Assembly (NCBI GenBank): GCA_040221375.1 | Contig: JAVKEP010000099.1 | Location: 1-22,904 of the forward strand | Reading direction: 5' to 3' | Source of the DNA: SHAN690 sp040221375 | GTDB taxonomy: Bacteria > Bacteroidota > Bacteroidia > Flavobacteriales_G > Salibacteraceae | DNA: 22,904 bases | Shown here: positions 6,906-15,500 of the stretch, in pieces | Position numbering within the stretch: position 1 is the stretch's first letter | How the letters are laid out: each line of letters opens with the position of its first letter | Notes under the pieces: model-generated | The model's database searches: none | Told to the model about the DNA's origin: nothing | The model's input: the letters and a program-made list of their open reading frames with translations, nothing else | Program-made: the position numbers and the translations under genes

Positions 6906-8792
6906 GTGAATTATTTATCCGTCGACCGACTTGCGAAACACCTTGGTGAGAGGACGTTGTTTCAGAACATAAGCTTTGGATTGGCCAAAGGCGAAAAAGT
7001 AGCTCTGATTGCGAACAACGGTACAGGAAAGACGTCCTTACTGAACATCTTAGCGGGCAAAGACATTCCCGACGAAGGCGAATACAATTTCCGGAAAGGG
7101 ATTCGGGTGGCATATTTAGAGCAACAGCCCAGCCTCGATGAGGATCAATCCATTGAAGAATTCATCACTTCGGCCAACTCCGAGACCTTGTCGTTGATTG
7201 AAGAATACAACCAGAAATTGGAGCGATCGTCTGGTGGAGATGCGAATGCACTGAAAGACTTAGAGGAGGTTCAACACAGAATGGACGCGCGCAACGCATG
7301 GGATCACGACAGGCAGTTGAGGGCCATGTTGTCGAGGTTTGGTGTAGTGGATCTTAAGAAGAAAATTGCCAAACTCAGTGGAGGAGAAAGGAAGCGCTTA
7401 GCACTCGCACTGACTTTGCTGGATCAGCCTGATTTACTCATCCTTGACGAGCCGACTAACCACCTAGATATTGAGATGGTAGAGTGGTTGGAGGACTATT
7501 TGGGACAGTCAAACCTTACGCTGCTCATGGTAACGCATGACAGGTACTTTCTGGATCGGGTATGTAATGTCATTTTGGAAATGCACCGAGGGAAGCTTTA
7601 TAAGCACAATGGGAACTACAGTTACTTTCTGCAAAAACGCGCCGAACGAGAAGAAGTGCTTCAAACGGAAATAGACAAGGCAGGTAAGCTGATGAAGAAG
7701 GAGCTTGAATGGGTGAGAAGACAACCCAAAGCGAGGACCACTAAGAGCAAGGCGCGGTTAGACGCTTACGACGAAATCGAAGCCAAGGCGAAGAGTGGCG
7801 TCAAAGAACAAGAACTCGTACTAGACGTAAAGATGTCACGGATTGGCGGTAAGATCTTAGAGCTGAAGAAGGTGTACAAACGGTTCGACGACAAGGAATT
7901 AATCAAGGGCTTTGATTATACCTTTAAACGAGGGGAGCGCATTGGGATCATTGGGAAGAATGGAGTAGGGAAGAGCACGTTTCTGAACATCATCACCCAA
8001 CAACTGAAGCCAGACAGCGGCAAAGTGAACGTGGGAGACACCATTGTATATGGATATTACACTCAAGGCGGATTAAAGGTCAAGGAGGATAAGCGCGTCA
8101 TTGAAGTGCTGAAAGACATAGCAGAGGTCATACAACTGAGCGATGGCTCAAAGTTGACCGCGTCGGCCTTCCTTCAATATTTTCTGTTTCCGCCAGAAAT
8201 GCAGTATACGCAAGTCTCTAAACTCAGTGGTGGAGAACGAAGACGATTGCACTTGATGACGGTGTTGATGAAGAATCCCAACTTCCTCATCCTCGACGAG
8301 CCTACCAATGACCTTGATCTACTGACCCTAACACGATTGGAAGAATTTCTCGAAAACTTTGGCGGATGCATGATCATCGTTTCACACGACCGCTATTTTC
8401 TCGATAAGCTCGTCGATCACCTTTTCATTTTCGAGCATGGAGAAATACGCGATTTCTGGGGTTCGTATGCGGCATACCGAGAAGAAAGCAAGGCAGAGCT
8501 CAAGGAACGAAGCAATCCAAAGGTTGCAACGAAGCAAGAAGTAGAATCAAACGCTCAAGCCAACGTTGTCAACCCTACGAAGCGACTGAGTTATAAAGAA
8601 AAGTACGAGCTTGAACAGATCGAAAAAGAGATGCCTGTGCTCGAAAAGAAGAAGTCGGAGTTAGAACATTCGCTTTTAAAAGGTGAACTAGGGCATGAGG
8701 CCGTGGAAGCCTTGTCGATTGAATTGCACCAAATCAGTGAGCGGCTGGATGAACTTACCACGCGTTGGATTGAACTCGACGATCTCAAATAA
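6906..8792 (+). CDS. ABC-F family ATPase, Uup-like
   Basis: The 628-residue protein has two ATP-binding cassettes and no membrane segment, the ABC-F plan (ribosome-associated translation factors and antibiotic-resistance proteins). Cassette 1 has Walker A NNGTGKTS (near 37-44), signature LSGGERKRLALAL and Walker B LLILDEPTNHLD; cassette 2 has GKNGVGKST, LSGGERRRLHL and FLILDEPTNDLD. The charged linker KELEWVRRQPKARTTKSKAR between them, and a C-terminal coiled coil from about residue 550 (IEKEMPVLEKKKSELEHSL...), resemble Uup-type members. The start is GTG at 6906: an in-frame TAG at 6885 leaves no other start, and MNYLSV is the usual family beginning. It appears monocistronic. The exact ribosomal role is not deducible. 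Confidence 0.9.
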   Translation: MNYLSVDRLAKHLGERTLFQNISFGLAKGEKVALIANNGTGKTSLLNILAGKDIPDEGEYNFRKGIRVAYLEQQPSLDEDQSIEEFITSANSETLSLIEEYNQKLERSSGGDANALKDLEEVQHRMDARNAWDHDRQLRAMLSRFGVVDLKKKIAKLSGGERKRLALALTLLDQPDLLILDEPTNHLDIEMVEWLEDYLGQSNLTLLMVTHDRYFLDRVCNVILEMHRGKLYKHNGNYSYFLQKRAEREEVLQTEIDKAGKLMKKELEWVRRQPKARTTKSKARLDAYDEIEAKAKSGVKEQELVLDVKMSRIGGKILELKKVYKRFDDKELIKGFDYTFKRGERIGIIGKNGVGKSTFLNIITQQLKPDSGKVNVGDTIVYGYYTQGGLKVKEDKRVIEVLKDIAEVIQLSDGSKLTASAFLQYFLFPPEMQYTQVSKLSGGERRRLHLMTVLMKNPNFLILDEPTNDLDLLTLTRLEEFLENFGGCMIIVSHDRYFLDKLVDHLFIFEHGEIRDFWGSYAAYREESKAELKERSNPKVATKQEVESNAQANVVNPTKRLSYKEKYELEQIEKEMPVLEKKKSELEHSLLKGELGHEAVEALSIELHQISERLDELTTRWIELDDLK

Positions 8793-8901
8793 GCGTCTGT
8801 GCCCTAGGTGTTATTAAATTATTCGGCCAATATCGAAGTCAAAATGCTGAATTTCATGATGTAATATCCCATTTTGTAAGAATGTTAAAATGCCCGTTTC
8901 G

Positions 8902-8932
8902 ATTGGGATTCACGGACAACTTTCTAACTTTG
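8902..8932 (+). promoter_or_regulatory. Promoter upstream of small ORF and DUF6155 gene
   Basis: ATTG (8902-8905), 19 nt, then TAACTTTG (8925-8932), a perfect match to the Bacteroidota -7 consensus TAnnTTTG. The predicted start is about 8938, which leaves an unusually long leader (about 135 nt) before the DUF6155 ATG at 9075. The candidate small ORF at 8999-9097 lies in this leader. Confidence 0.6.
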
Positions 8933-8998
8933 GCGCCTCAAAAGAGCTACGGATTACGGCTTTTGAACTCATTTTTTTAGAGTTAGGAGGGGGTCGGA

Positions 8999-9097
8999 GT
9001 GATTGGTTCGATAGGGTTAGAATTATTCATTGCTTCGTGCCTCCTCTTTTTTTACTTCTGCTACATTCGCCCTCATGGGACTTCGCGACGTTCGTAA
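8999..9097 (+). CDS. Candidate small membrane peptide (32 residues), hypothetical
   Basis: A GTG at 8999 opens a 32-residue frame, MIGSIGLELFIASCLLFF followed by YFCYIRPHGTSRRS, ending at TAA 9095-9097. It is preceded by a strong Shine-Dalgarno-like AGGAGGGGG (8985-8993) five bases upstream, rare in this phylum and in this window. The peptide is one hydrophobic helix (about residues 4-23) followed by a short basic tail, the classic layout of a small single-pass membrane protein oriented with the tail in the cytoplasm. It overlaps the DUF6155 start (9075) out of frame, so translation of the two may be coupled. It could equally be a leader peptide or chance. No family recognised. Confidence 0.3.
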   Translation: MIGSIGLELFIASCLLFFYFCYIRPHGTSRRS

Positions 9098-9581
9098 GGA
9101 GCTTGAATTGCTCGAAAAGCAATCCATTATTCATCACCTGATTGAACTGTACAAGCGGTATCCTAAGGTCAAAGAATACCTTGACTTTTTTGTGCATCCA
9201 GACGAAGCTGCATTGCTTGAAGCGTACAAACTGAAAGTGCATGAGGGTTTTTATCCAGCCCGGGGGAAACGGCTAAAACTTTATCGTTCTAGAAAAGCAA
9301 TGAACGATTTTAAAAAACTTGCCATTTCGCCTGAGGCGGTGGCATCACTCTTACTCTACTTCCCACAAGTTGCGGTTGTGTACGCACGCGAAAAGTCCGT
9401 CAAAACGGAGTCGTATTACACCCGCATTGAAACGAGTTTCCGTGGAGCGCTTGAATTCATGGTTGCCAACAATTTAACCGAGCATTACCGACTTGATATA
9501 GAACATTTGGTAGAGCGTTGCGCGCCTTTTCCATGGAATTGTCAGCATCACATGCAAACGATTCGAGATACCTTCTTTTGA
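9075..9581 (+). CDS. DUF6155-family protein
   Basis: The 168-residue soluble protein resembles DUF6155: an N-terminal helical region RKELELLEKQSIIHHLIELY, the VKEYLDFFVHPDE block, KVHEGFYPARGKRLKLYRSRKA (about 55-80) and a helical C-terminal half including LLLYFPQVAVVY. The family is small, cytoplasmic and of unknown function. I start at ATG 9075 rather than the in-frame TTG at 9030, because the family begins close to this helix and the upstream residues look untypical. It probably shares the transcript from the promoter at 8902-8932 with the candidate small ORF. No terminator is visible after it; the imelysin gene follows after 60 nt and could be co-transcribed. Confidence 0.65.
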   Translation: MGLRDVRKELELLEKQSIIHHLIELYKRYPKVKEYLDFFVHPDEAALLEAYKLKVHEGFYPARGKRLKLYRSRKAMNDFKKLAISPEAVASLLLYFPQVAVVYAREKSVKTESYYTRIETSFRGALEFMVANNLTEHYRLDIEHLVERCAPFPWNCQHHMQTIRDTFF

Positions 9582-9641
9582 ATCCTTCTCAAGCCACGAA
9601 TGAGATATTCTTCATTTCTTTGATCATAAGACTCCACTTCT

Positions 9642-10925
9642 ATGCGCCAGCTTGTTTTTAAAAACACCTTTCTTTTTCTATTCGCGGGGCTTAGCCTTAT
9701 GTTGAGCGGATGCTATGACAAAGGTTGTATTGACCCAGCTGCTTCAAATTACGATCCCTTGGCCGATAGAGACAACGGAAACTGTAAGTATGCTTTTGCA
9801 TCGGATGAAGCCAAAAAAGCGTTTGCTGAAAACTATGCTGTCATTGCCCATGCCATGTACAGTGATGCATATGACAGGAGTGAAGAACTGCGCCAATTGA
9901 TCCATTCGTTCGTGGCGAATCCTACCATTCCGGGACTCAAGGCTTGTCAAGATGCCTGGGTGCTTGCTCACATTCCATACAGTCAGGCAGAAGTACTCGG
10001 ATTTTCTGGATCGCCGGTAAACCCAGAGGAAGGAGAAGCACTTCAGAAGCGGATCAACGCTTGGCAATTTACTGCAGCACACATTGACTACATAAACGAT
10101 AGCCTAGCATCTGGGATTATTAACCAACCGGCCAAGTATCCGACCATTACGACCCAGCTCCTTCAAGACTTGAACAACACGGTAGATGGGAAACGAATTA
10201 CGCTCGGCTTTCACGCCTTGGAATTCCTACTGTGGGGGGAAGACGGGGAATCCGTTGATGCGTTGAGCGCTGGAAAACGGACATTCAAAGATTACGACAC
10301 CTCCGATTCGACCATTGCCAATGCCGACCGACGCGGTCAGTATTTGAAGCTATGCGCGGATCAACTCAGTGCCGATTTGGCGACGTTAGTAAATGCATGG
10401 TCTCCTTTTTCTGGAAGCAACTACCTCCGGAAATTTCAGCAACACAGTGCCAAAAAACAAACAAGATTGGCCATCACTGGAATGGTGTTGTTCGGGCAGT
10501 TTGAGTTGGGTCATGATCGATTGCTTCACACCTTGACTGGATTGGATCCTGAACGCGAGGAATCGACGTTCAGCGACAACACCCAGCGAGACATTTACTT
10601 CAATGTAAAAGGCTTAAACGCCATCTTTAAAGGTCGTTACGGCAAGGCAGATAGCACCTACGTTGAAGGAGTTTCCCTTTACGACGTGATCGCCGAACAA
10701 GATTCTTCTGCCGCCTTTGAACTCCGTGATTTGATGCAGTCAGTCGTGGATGCGTCCATTCAAATACCGGATCCTTATGACTATCACGTAAGCTTAGAGC
10801 AAACTTCAGGGCAAGGCCCAATCACAACTTTGCACGTGGCATTGGAAAAATTCGGTTCACGGCTCACCGAGGTGGCGACTGCATTGAACATGGGCATTCA
10901 AAAAGACCTCCCATTGGAGGGGTGA
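9642..10925 (+). CDS. Imelysin-family (peptidase M75-like) lipoprotein, probable iron-uptake role
   Basis: The 427-residue protein has a lipoprotein signal (MRQLVFKNTFLFLFAGLSLM then LSGC, lipid cysteine C24). Right after it comes a short Bacteroidota cysteine motif, GCIDPAASNYDPLADRDNGNC (30-48 region), of the CxxxxAxNYxxxAxxDxGxC type found near the N terminus or in repeats of surface proteins. The rest is an imelysin domain with the family motif GFHALEFLLWG (HxxE at 191-194) and a tandem all-helical second half. Imelysins (ICMP, IrpA, Algp7) bind iron or ligand at the cell envelope; peptidase activity is doubtful for most. The gene ends one base before the DUF3667 gene. No TonB receptor or cytochrome peroxidase is nearby to refine its role. 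Confidence 0.85.
   Translation: MRQLVFKNTFLFLFAGLSLMLSGCYDKGCIDPAASNYDPLADRDNGNCKYAFASDEAKKAFAENYAVIAHAMYSDAYDRSEELRQLIHSFVANPTIPGLKACQDAWVLAHIPYSQAEVLGFSGSPVNPEEGEALQKRINAWQFTAAHIDYINDSLASGIINQPAKYPTITTQLLQDLNNTVDGKRITLGFHALEFLLWGEDGESVDALSAGKRTFKDYDTSDSTIANADRRGQYLKLCADQLSADLATLVNAWSPFSGSNYLRKFQQHSAKKQTRLAITGMVLFGQFELGHDRLLHTLTGLDPEREESTFSDNTQRDIYFNVKGLNAIFKGRYGKADSTYVEGVSLYDVIAEQDSSAAFELRDLMQSVVDASIQIPDPYDYHVSLEQTSGQGPITTLHVALEKFGSRLTEVATALNMGIQKDLPLEG
10907..10922 (+). promoter_or_regulatory. Shine-Dalgarno site inside a small hairpin
   Basis: CCTCC (10907-10911), loop CATT, GGAGG (10916-10920) form a 5-bp hairpin at the very end of the imelysin gene. The right arm is part of GGAGGGG (10916-10922), the only plausible ribosome-binding site for the DUF3667 ATG at 10927. 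The pairing would hide the site until ribosomes finishing imelysin open it. Confidence 0.4.
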
Positions 10926-10926
10926 T

Positions 10927-11658
10927 ATGGAACAAGAATGTTTGAATTGCGGTTCGGAAGTAAGCGATGCTTATTGCTCGCAATGTGGACAACGCAAATT
11001 GCTTCCGGGAATTCGGATGAGGGATGTAATTTCTGATTTTCTTTCCTACAGCTTTTCCATCGATGGGCCCGTTTGGAGGACGCTAGCACTACTCCTGACC
11101 AACCCTGGGCATTTATTTAGAAGCTTTATTGGCGGTAAGCGAAAAGCCTATTACAAGCCCATTCAGTTCTTTGTCTTGAGCACGCTGCTCTATTTTGCCT
11201 TTGCTGAGCTAATTGAATTTGACCCATTGAAGGGCCAGTTTGATGGCGCTTCACCTGAAAAGGCTGAGCCGTACATGAAAAAAGTGGAGCAAGCGTCTCA
11301 GTTCATGGTAAAAAACATCAACAATTTTCTTTTTCTACAGGTCTTTGTCATCGCCGCTGTACTAAAACTTTTCCATTGGAAGCGTTTCACATTCGCAGCG
11401 TATCTGGCAATCGGCTTCTATATTTCTGGCTTCTACATCCTCATCGGCATGGTGGACCTTATTGCAAGCTTAGGGGGTTTATCAGCAGGCCGTTTCAAGC
11501 TGATTTTGTTTCCGGTTTATTTCACCTATGCTTATGTCTCTTTGCGAGGAAAATTTTCTTGGTCGGCCTTGGTTACTGGAATTTTAGCCTCTGTACTTAT
11601 ATACATCATCTACATGGTACTCAGTTTTGGATTTAGCTACGCGTGGATATCGATTTAA
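10927..11658 (+). CDS. DUF3667-family zinc-ribbon membrane protein
   Basis: The 243-residue protein starts with a zinc ribbon (C5, C8, C17, C20; CLNCGSEVSDAYCSQCGQ) followed by the DUF3667 core: a Ser/Asp/Gly segment, RTLALLLTNPGHLFRSFIGG and KRKAYYKPIQFF (about 50-82). Five hydrophobic segments follow (about 80-97, 118-135, 150-176, 186-203, 210-236), so it is an inner-membrane protein with a cytoplasmic zinc ribbon. The function of DUF3667 is unknown. The ATG lies one base after the imelysin stop and is preceded by a Shine-Dalgarno-like GGAGGGG, which implies one operon with imelysin and coupled translation. Confidence 0.8.
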   Translation: MEQECLNCGSEVSDAYCSQCGQRKLLPGIRMRDVISDFLSYSFSIDGPVWRTLALLLTNPGHLFRSFIGGKRKAYYKPIQFFVLSTLLYFAFAELIEFDPLKGQFDGASPEKAEPYMKKVEQASQFMVKNINNFLFLQVFVIAAVLKLFHWKRFTFAAYLAIGFYISGFYILIGMVDLIASLGGLSAGRFKLILFPVYFTYAYVSLRGKFSWSALVTGILASVLIYIIYMVLSFGFSYAWISI

Positions 11659-11768
11659 GGGGAACTAAGGTTTACCAATTGCCATGTTGCCGAAGCAACT
11701 AGGAAGTCGCATGGGGCGCCAAAGTAGAATCGATGTGCGAAGAGCATGAAAAGAAAGGCGAGCTGTTC

Positions 11769-11776
11769 TACATTTG
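11769..11776 (+). promoter_or_regulatory. -7 element of the LiaF-like gene
   Basis: TACATTTG is a perfect Bacteroidota -7 consensus. Upstream, only a weak -33 (CATG, 11745-11748, spacing 20) is seen. The predicted start would be only about 10 nt before the ATG at 11793. In the same 134-base gap, GTTGC-CGAA-GCAAC (11686-11699) is a small perfect hairpin without a T tail, too weak to call a terminator. Confidence 0.5.
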
Positions 11777-11792
11777 ACCAAACTCAATTACC

Positions 11793-12575
11793 ATGGAGCG
11801 AATAGACAAAGAAGAGCAATCTGGCTCACAATCGGACGCTAACCGTACCAAAGGAGGAGGGCGAAGGTTTTTTGCCGTGATGCTGATCTTGGTTGGTGGG
11901 TACTGGTTGCTGAATAGAATGGGCGTTCTCAGCTTTCCCCATTGGCTTTTTCAATGGCCAGTGATTCTCATCATTATTGGGTTCGTCAGCTTAATCGTCA
12001 ACCGATTTCAAAGTATAGGAGGATATGTGATCCTTTTAATAGGGGCTTATTTCTACGTAGATCGGAACTTCGACATTCCATTTGACGCTGCCTATTATTT
12101 CTGGCCGCTAGTACTTATTGTATTTGGAGTTGTCTTACTGGTTCGACCAAGCCGTCGAGAGAAGTTTGACCGATGGCGCAAGGAAGTCAATGACGATCGA
12201 ACGACGATGATGGACACGAAAGAATCCACCGATGCATCGAATTTCATGGACGAAACGGTAGTGATGGGCGGCATCAAAAAAGACTTTACCAGTCAGGCAT
12301 TCAAAGGAGGACGCCTCAGGTGCTTCATGGGCGGAGCCGAGATTTACCTTGGCGATTGCAAGATGGACGGACCAGCTGAGATCCAGATCAATGGATTTAT
12401 GTCTGGCGTGAATCTCGTCGTACCTAAAAACTGGAATGTACGGATCAATACGAGTAATTTCATGTCTGGAATCCGGGATGAAAGACGCTCCATGCCTCAA
12501 GATCCCACTGCAGCTCCGGTACTTGTCATCAACGGAAGCGTATTCATGAGTGGAGTGGAGTTAAAATCAACTTAA
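11793..12575 (+). CDS. LiaI/LiaF-like membrane protein with C-terminal LiaF (DUF2154-type) domain
   Basis: The 260-residue protein has a charged N terminus, four hydrophobic segments (about 26-46, 55-69, 75-89, 103-117; LiaI-LiaF-like transmembrane region, DUF5668 type), a charged linker (118-150), and a C-terminal beta-rich domain with four spaced motifs: CFMGGAEIYL (177-186), GFMSGVNLVV (201-210), NFMSGI (222-227) and VFMSGVEL (250-257). This is the pattern of the cell-wall-active antibiotic response domain of LiaF. In Firmicutes LiaF restrains the LiaRS two-component system; in Bacteroidota the role is unknown, and no kinase or regulator gene adjoins it here. The TAA stop is interleaved with the stop of the convergent ABC/M1 gene (shared TTAA, 12572-12575). 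Confidence 0.8.
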   Translation: MERIDKEEQSGSQSDANRTKGGGRRFFAVMLILVGGYWLLNRMGVLSFPHWLFQWPVILIIIGFVSLIVNRFQSIGGYVILLIGAYFYVDRNFDIPFDAAYYFWPLVLIVFGVVLLVRPSRREKFDRWRKEVNDDRTTMMDTKESTDASNFMDETVVMGGIKKDFTSQAFKGGRLRCFMGGAEIYLGDCKMDGPAEIQINGFMSGVNLVVPKNWNVRINTSNFMSGIRDERRSMPQDPTAAPVLVINGSVFMSGVELKST

Positions 12576-15500
12576 TTGGCCTCCTTCTCGGATTTGCGCA
12601 CCGCACGGATATTGTCCGAATAGATCCGCTCGATCAGCACCCGCCTTGGGTCCACAGCGGCCTTGACAGGAAGGCTATCCACCACAAGCGTAAACGACAT
12701 TTCTTTCTGATCAAACTTAACTCGCTTCTCAAACATTAGGTCTTTTTCATCATCATCGGCGAACAGGCCAATGTAGACCCAGTCGTTTGGATTCTGATAG
12801 GACTCGTTGCCCAATGTATCGGCTTTAACTTTCTGAGCGTACACGTCTAACATGATTTCGTATTTCCCATCTTCTCGCTGGGAGTACGTGGCCTGATTCA
12901 ATCTGTGATCATAGAGGGTAATCTCCTTGAACCAGTCATCGATCAGGAAACTGAGGCTGTCCGGCACACGTTCTTCTAAATATTTCAGGAAGTCCAGAGA
13001 GTTAGGGTAAGGCGGCCCCTTGTAAGCCCATTCCATAAGAAAATCATGCAGCGCGGCATTGACCGAGTCTTCACCGATGTAATCTTGCAAGGCAAATAAG
13101 ATGACGCTTCCTTTCCCGTAATGGATATGCGACTGGTTTTCAACTTTGTACAATGGTCGTTCTACGTCGGTTTCTTGACTTCGACCTCTCAGATAACGCT
13201 CATGATCGTATTGTAAGAACTGATGCATCTGCATGGGCGTTGAAATCTGCTTCATGACCATAAGCGATGAATACTCGGCAAAACTTTCGGTAAGCATGGT
13301 GCCTCCTTGCATGTTCGCAGACATTTCTTGGTGGGCCCACCATTGATGCGCCATCTCGTGAGCAACTACCGCGTCAACGATGTTATTGTCTTCTTCATCC
13401 CTGAGGTCTGCAATGAAGCCAATCGACTCGGAATAAGGCATGGTCCCAGGAAAGGCTTGTGCAAAGGACTGGTACCTCGGAAACTCAATGATCCGAGCTT
13501 GCTGGTGGTAATAAGGGCCAAAGTTCTTTGTGTAGTAATCCAAAGATCGTTCGACGGCATCAAGCATCCTATCGACGTTTTCCGGATGATTGTGATCATA
13601 GTACACTTCTATGTCCACACCATTCCATTCACGGCGGGCGATTTCGTACTCAGCCGACATGAATGAGTAAAAGTTTAGGGAAGGTCGGTCCACGACGTAG
13701 TGGTAGTAATTCCGACCTTCTTCATTCCATTTATCCTTAAGACTGCCTGGCGCAATGGCTACTTGGTTGGCAGACGTAGAAATAATGGTTTCTACTTCCA
13801 CCCAATCGGACGTGCCTTCGGTCAAATAGTTCTTATCACACGGCTCACCGCACGGACTTTGTAGCTTGGGCATTCTAGCCTTCGCTGAAAGGCCGTTGGA
13901 TTTGCGGTCGTTCTTATCACTGATTTCGATGCGCTTGGAATACCCGATGGTTGGCATAAAGTCTGCGTTGTTGATGAACGTTCCATTGCTCGCAACGATT
14001 TGTTGACTGACTTCGTTCTCAAAGCCTTTGGTGAGGTAAGCTGCTTCAATATGCGCGACAACCTGTTCACCGGGCATGAGGGGCTGGTCTAAAGCGTATT
14101 TCCTATAAACCTTATCCTCGTCTTCAAACGATAGCGCACCGCTTGGAAGTTCAATTACCTGATTCCAGTTTTCATCCACCGTGAAATGAATCTCATGGAT
14201 CGGTATTTCCGTGTCATTGCTCAATGTAGCCACTGCCTTGATGAGGACATTCCGTTCATCGGGATAGATCGCAATGTCGTATTGAATTGCCGTGTACTTT
14301 GGCATGGGCAGGTCCTCAAACTGCTTGAATGATTTTTCATAGCGAACCTGAAGGGCTTCGGTTTCTTCCGACGTTAAATAGCTGTTGAGAACATGCGTGT
14401 TATAGTAGATAAAGCCACCGGTCACCAGCCACACCCCACACAAAGCATAGAACATGATGCCAGCGCGGCTTTTGAGCTGCTGTTTGGCGAGCGTCCATCG
14501 TTCAGATAGTCGGCTCACCTTTCCTCTCGACCAAAGAAAGGCTGCTAAGTACATCAGCATGCCTCCAAAGAGCAGCCAATACAAGGTAAACCAAGCAGTA
14601 GCTACCATTCCGTCGCCAAACCCGTTCATGTCAGAGTACGTCAAATCAGGCTGCGACCCAATGTCGAGTAAGTTGGTTTGTACGTCGAATACAAGCCACA
14701 GAATATCGAGTAGAAATAATAAAAGAATCGAGGCGAAATATGCGATGTACCGCTGGTTGATCAGCACTTGAAGAAAGATAAGGACCATGCTCCAGACCAA
14801 ATAACTGGGTAATCGGTCGATGACAAGGTGACCGAAATACACCAAAGGCTCTACCCTGAAATAACCATTGGCAACCTGATAGCCCATGCCTAAGATGATC
14901 ATAAATACATCGATCAATACCGCAGCGGAAACCAGTGCGAACAGCTTTCCCAAGAGCGATCCAAAACTGTTGTGCGGGGTCGCATCCATTACCTCGTTGA
15001 TGTGATACATTCGATCTCGCCAAATCAGCTCACCACTGAAGAACACGATGACAATCAAGATAAACAGGCTGGATGCACCTTCGATCGCGTCGTTCATTTT
15101 GTAAGAAACCGGATAGCTCTGTAGGCCAAAGGCCTCGAATCCCTGAAAGAGGTCGACCAAGTACAGCAGCAGACTAAAGAAGAATAAAATCTTAAATGTC
15201 GGACTCTTCACAATGCTCCGAAAGGCAGCCTTGAAAAAGCTCCAAAAATGCAGTCGTCTCGTGCTCGGGGTAAACAGTTGCTGCACCATGGGACGAGTAG
15301 TCCCTCTGGCTTGACTTTCGGATTCAGTATCCCGCTTATTGCTCGAATTATTTATCTGTTGAAAGGAAAACCCGAGGTAGGAAACAAGTAAAATCAGGAT
15401 GCCGACTCCAACCCACAGCAAGCGATTCCAAAGCATCATGCCCTGCAATGAAAGAATTTCGGTGTTCTTTTGCGCAGGAGTGAAGTATTTCGCCTCTATT

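Noticed and set aside
6646..6909. 87-codon open plus-strand frame ending on a TGA that overlaps the ABC-F GTG start
   Set aside because: It contains no ATG, GTG or TTG, is cysteine- and lysine-rich without a recognisable fold, and an open run of this length is plausible by chance.
9030..9074. TTG start adding 15 residues to the DUF6155 protein
   Set aside because: The added residues are not typical of the family; ATG at 9075 directly precedes the conserved helix.
8890..9141. 83-residue plus-strand frame over the leader of DUF6155
   Set aside because: It crosses the promoter, uses a frame different from both the small ORF and DUF6155, and has no family or ribosome site.
11659..11792. Short frames in the gap before the LiaF-like gene (for example the 14-codon ATG frame at about 11734) as small genes or a gene remnant
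   Set aside because: They are under 30 codons, have no recognisable motif, and overlap the -7 element; nothing separates them from chance.
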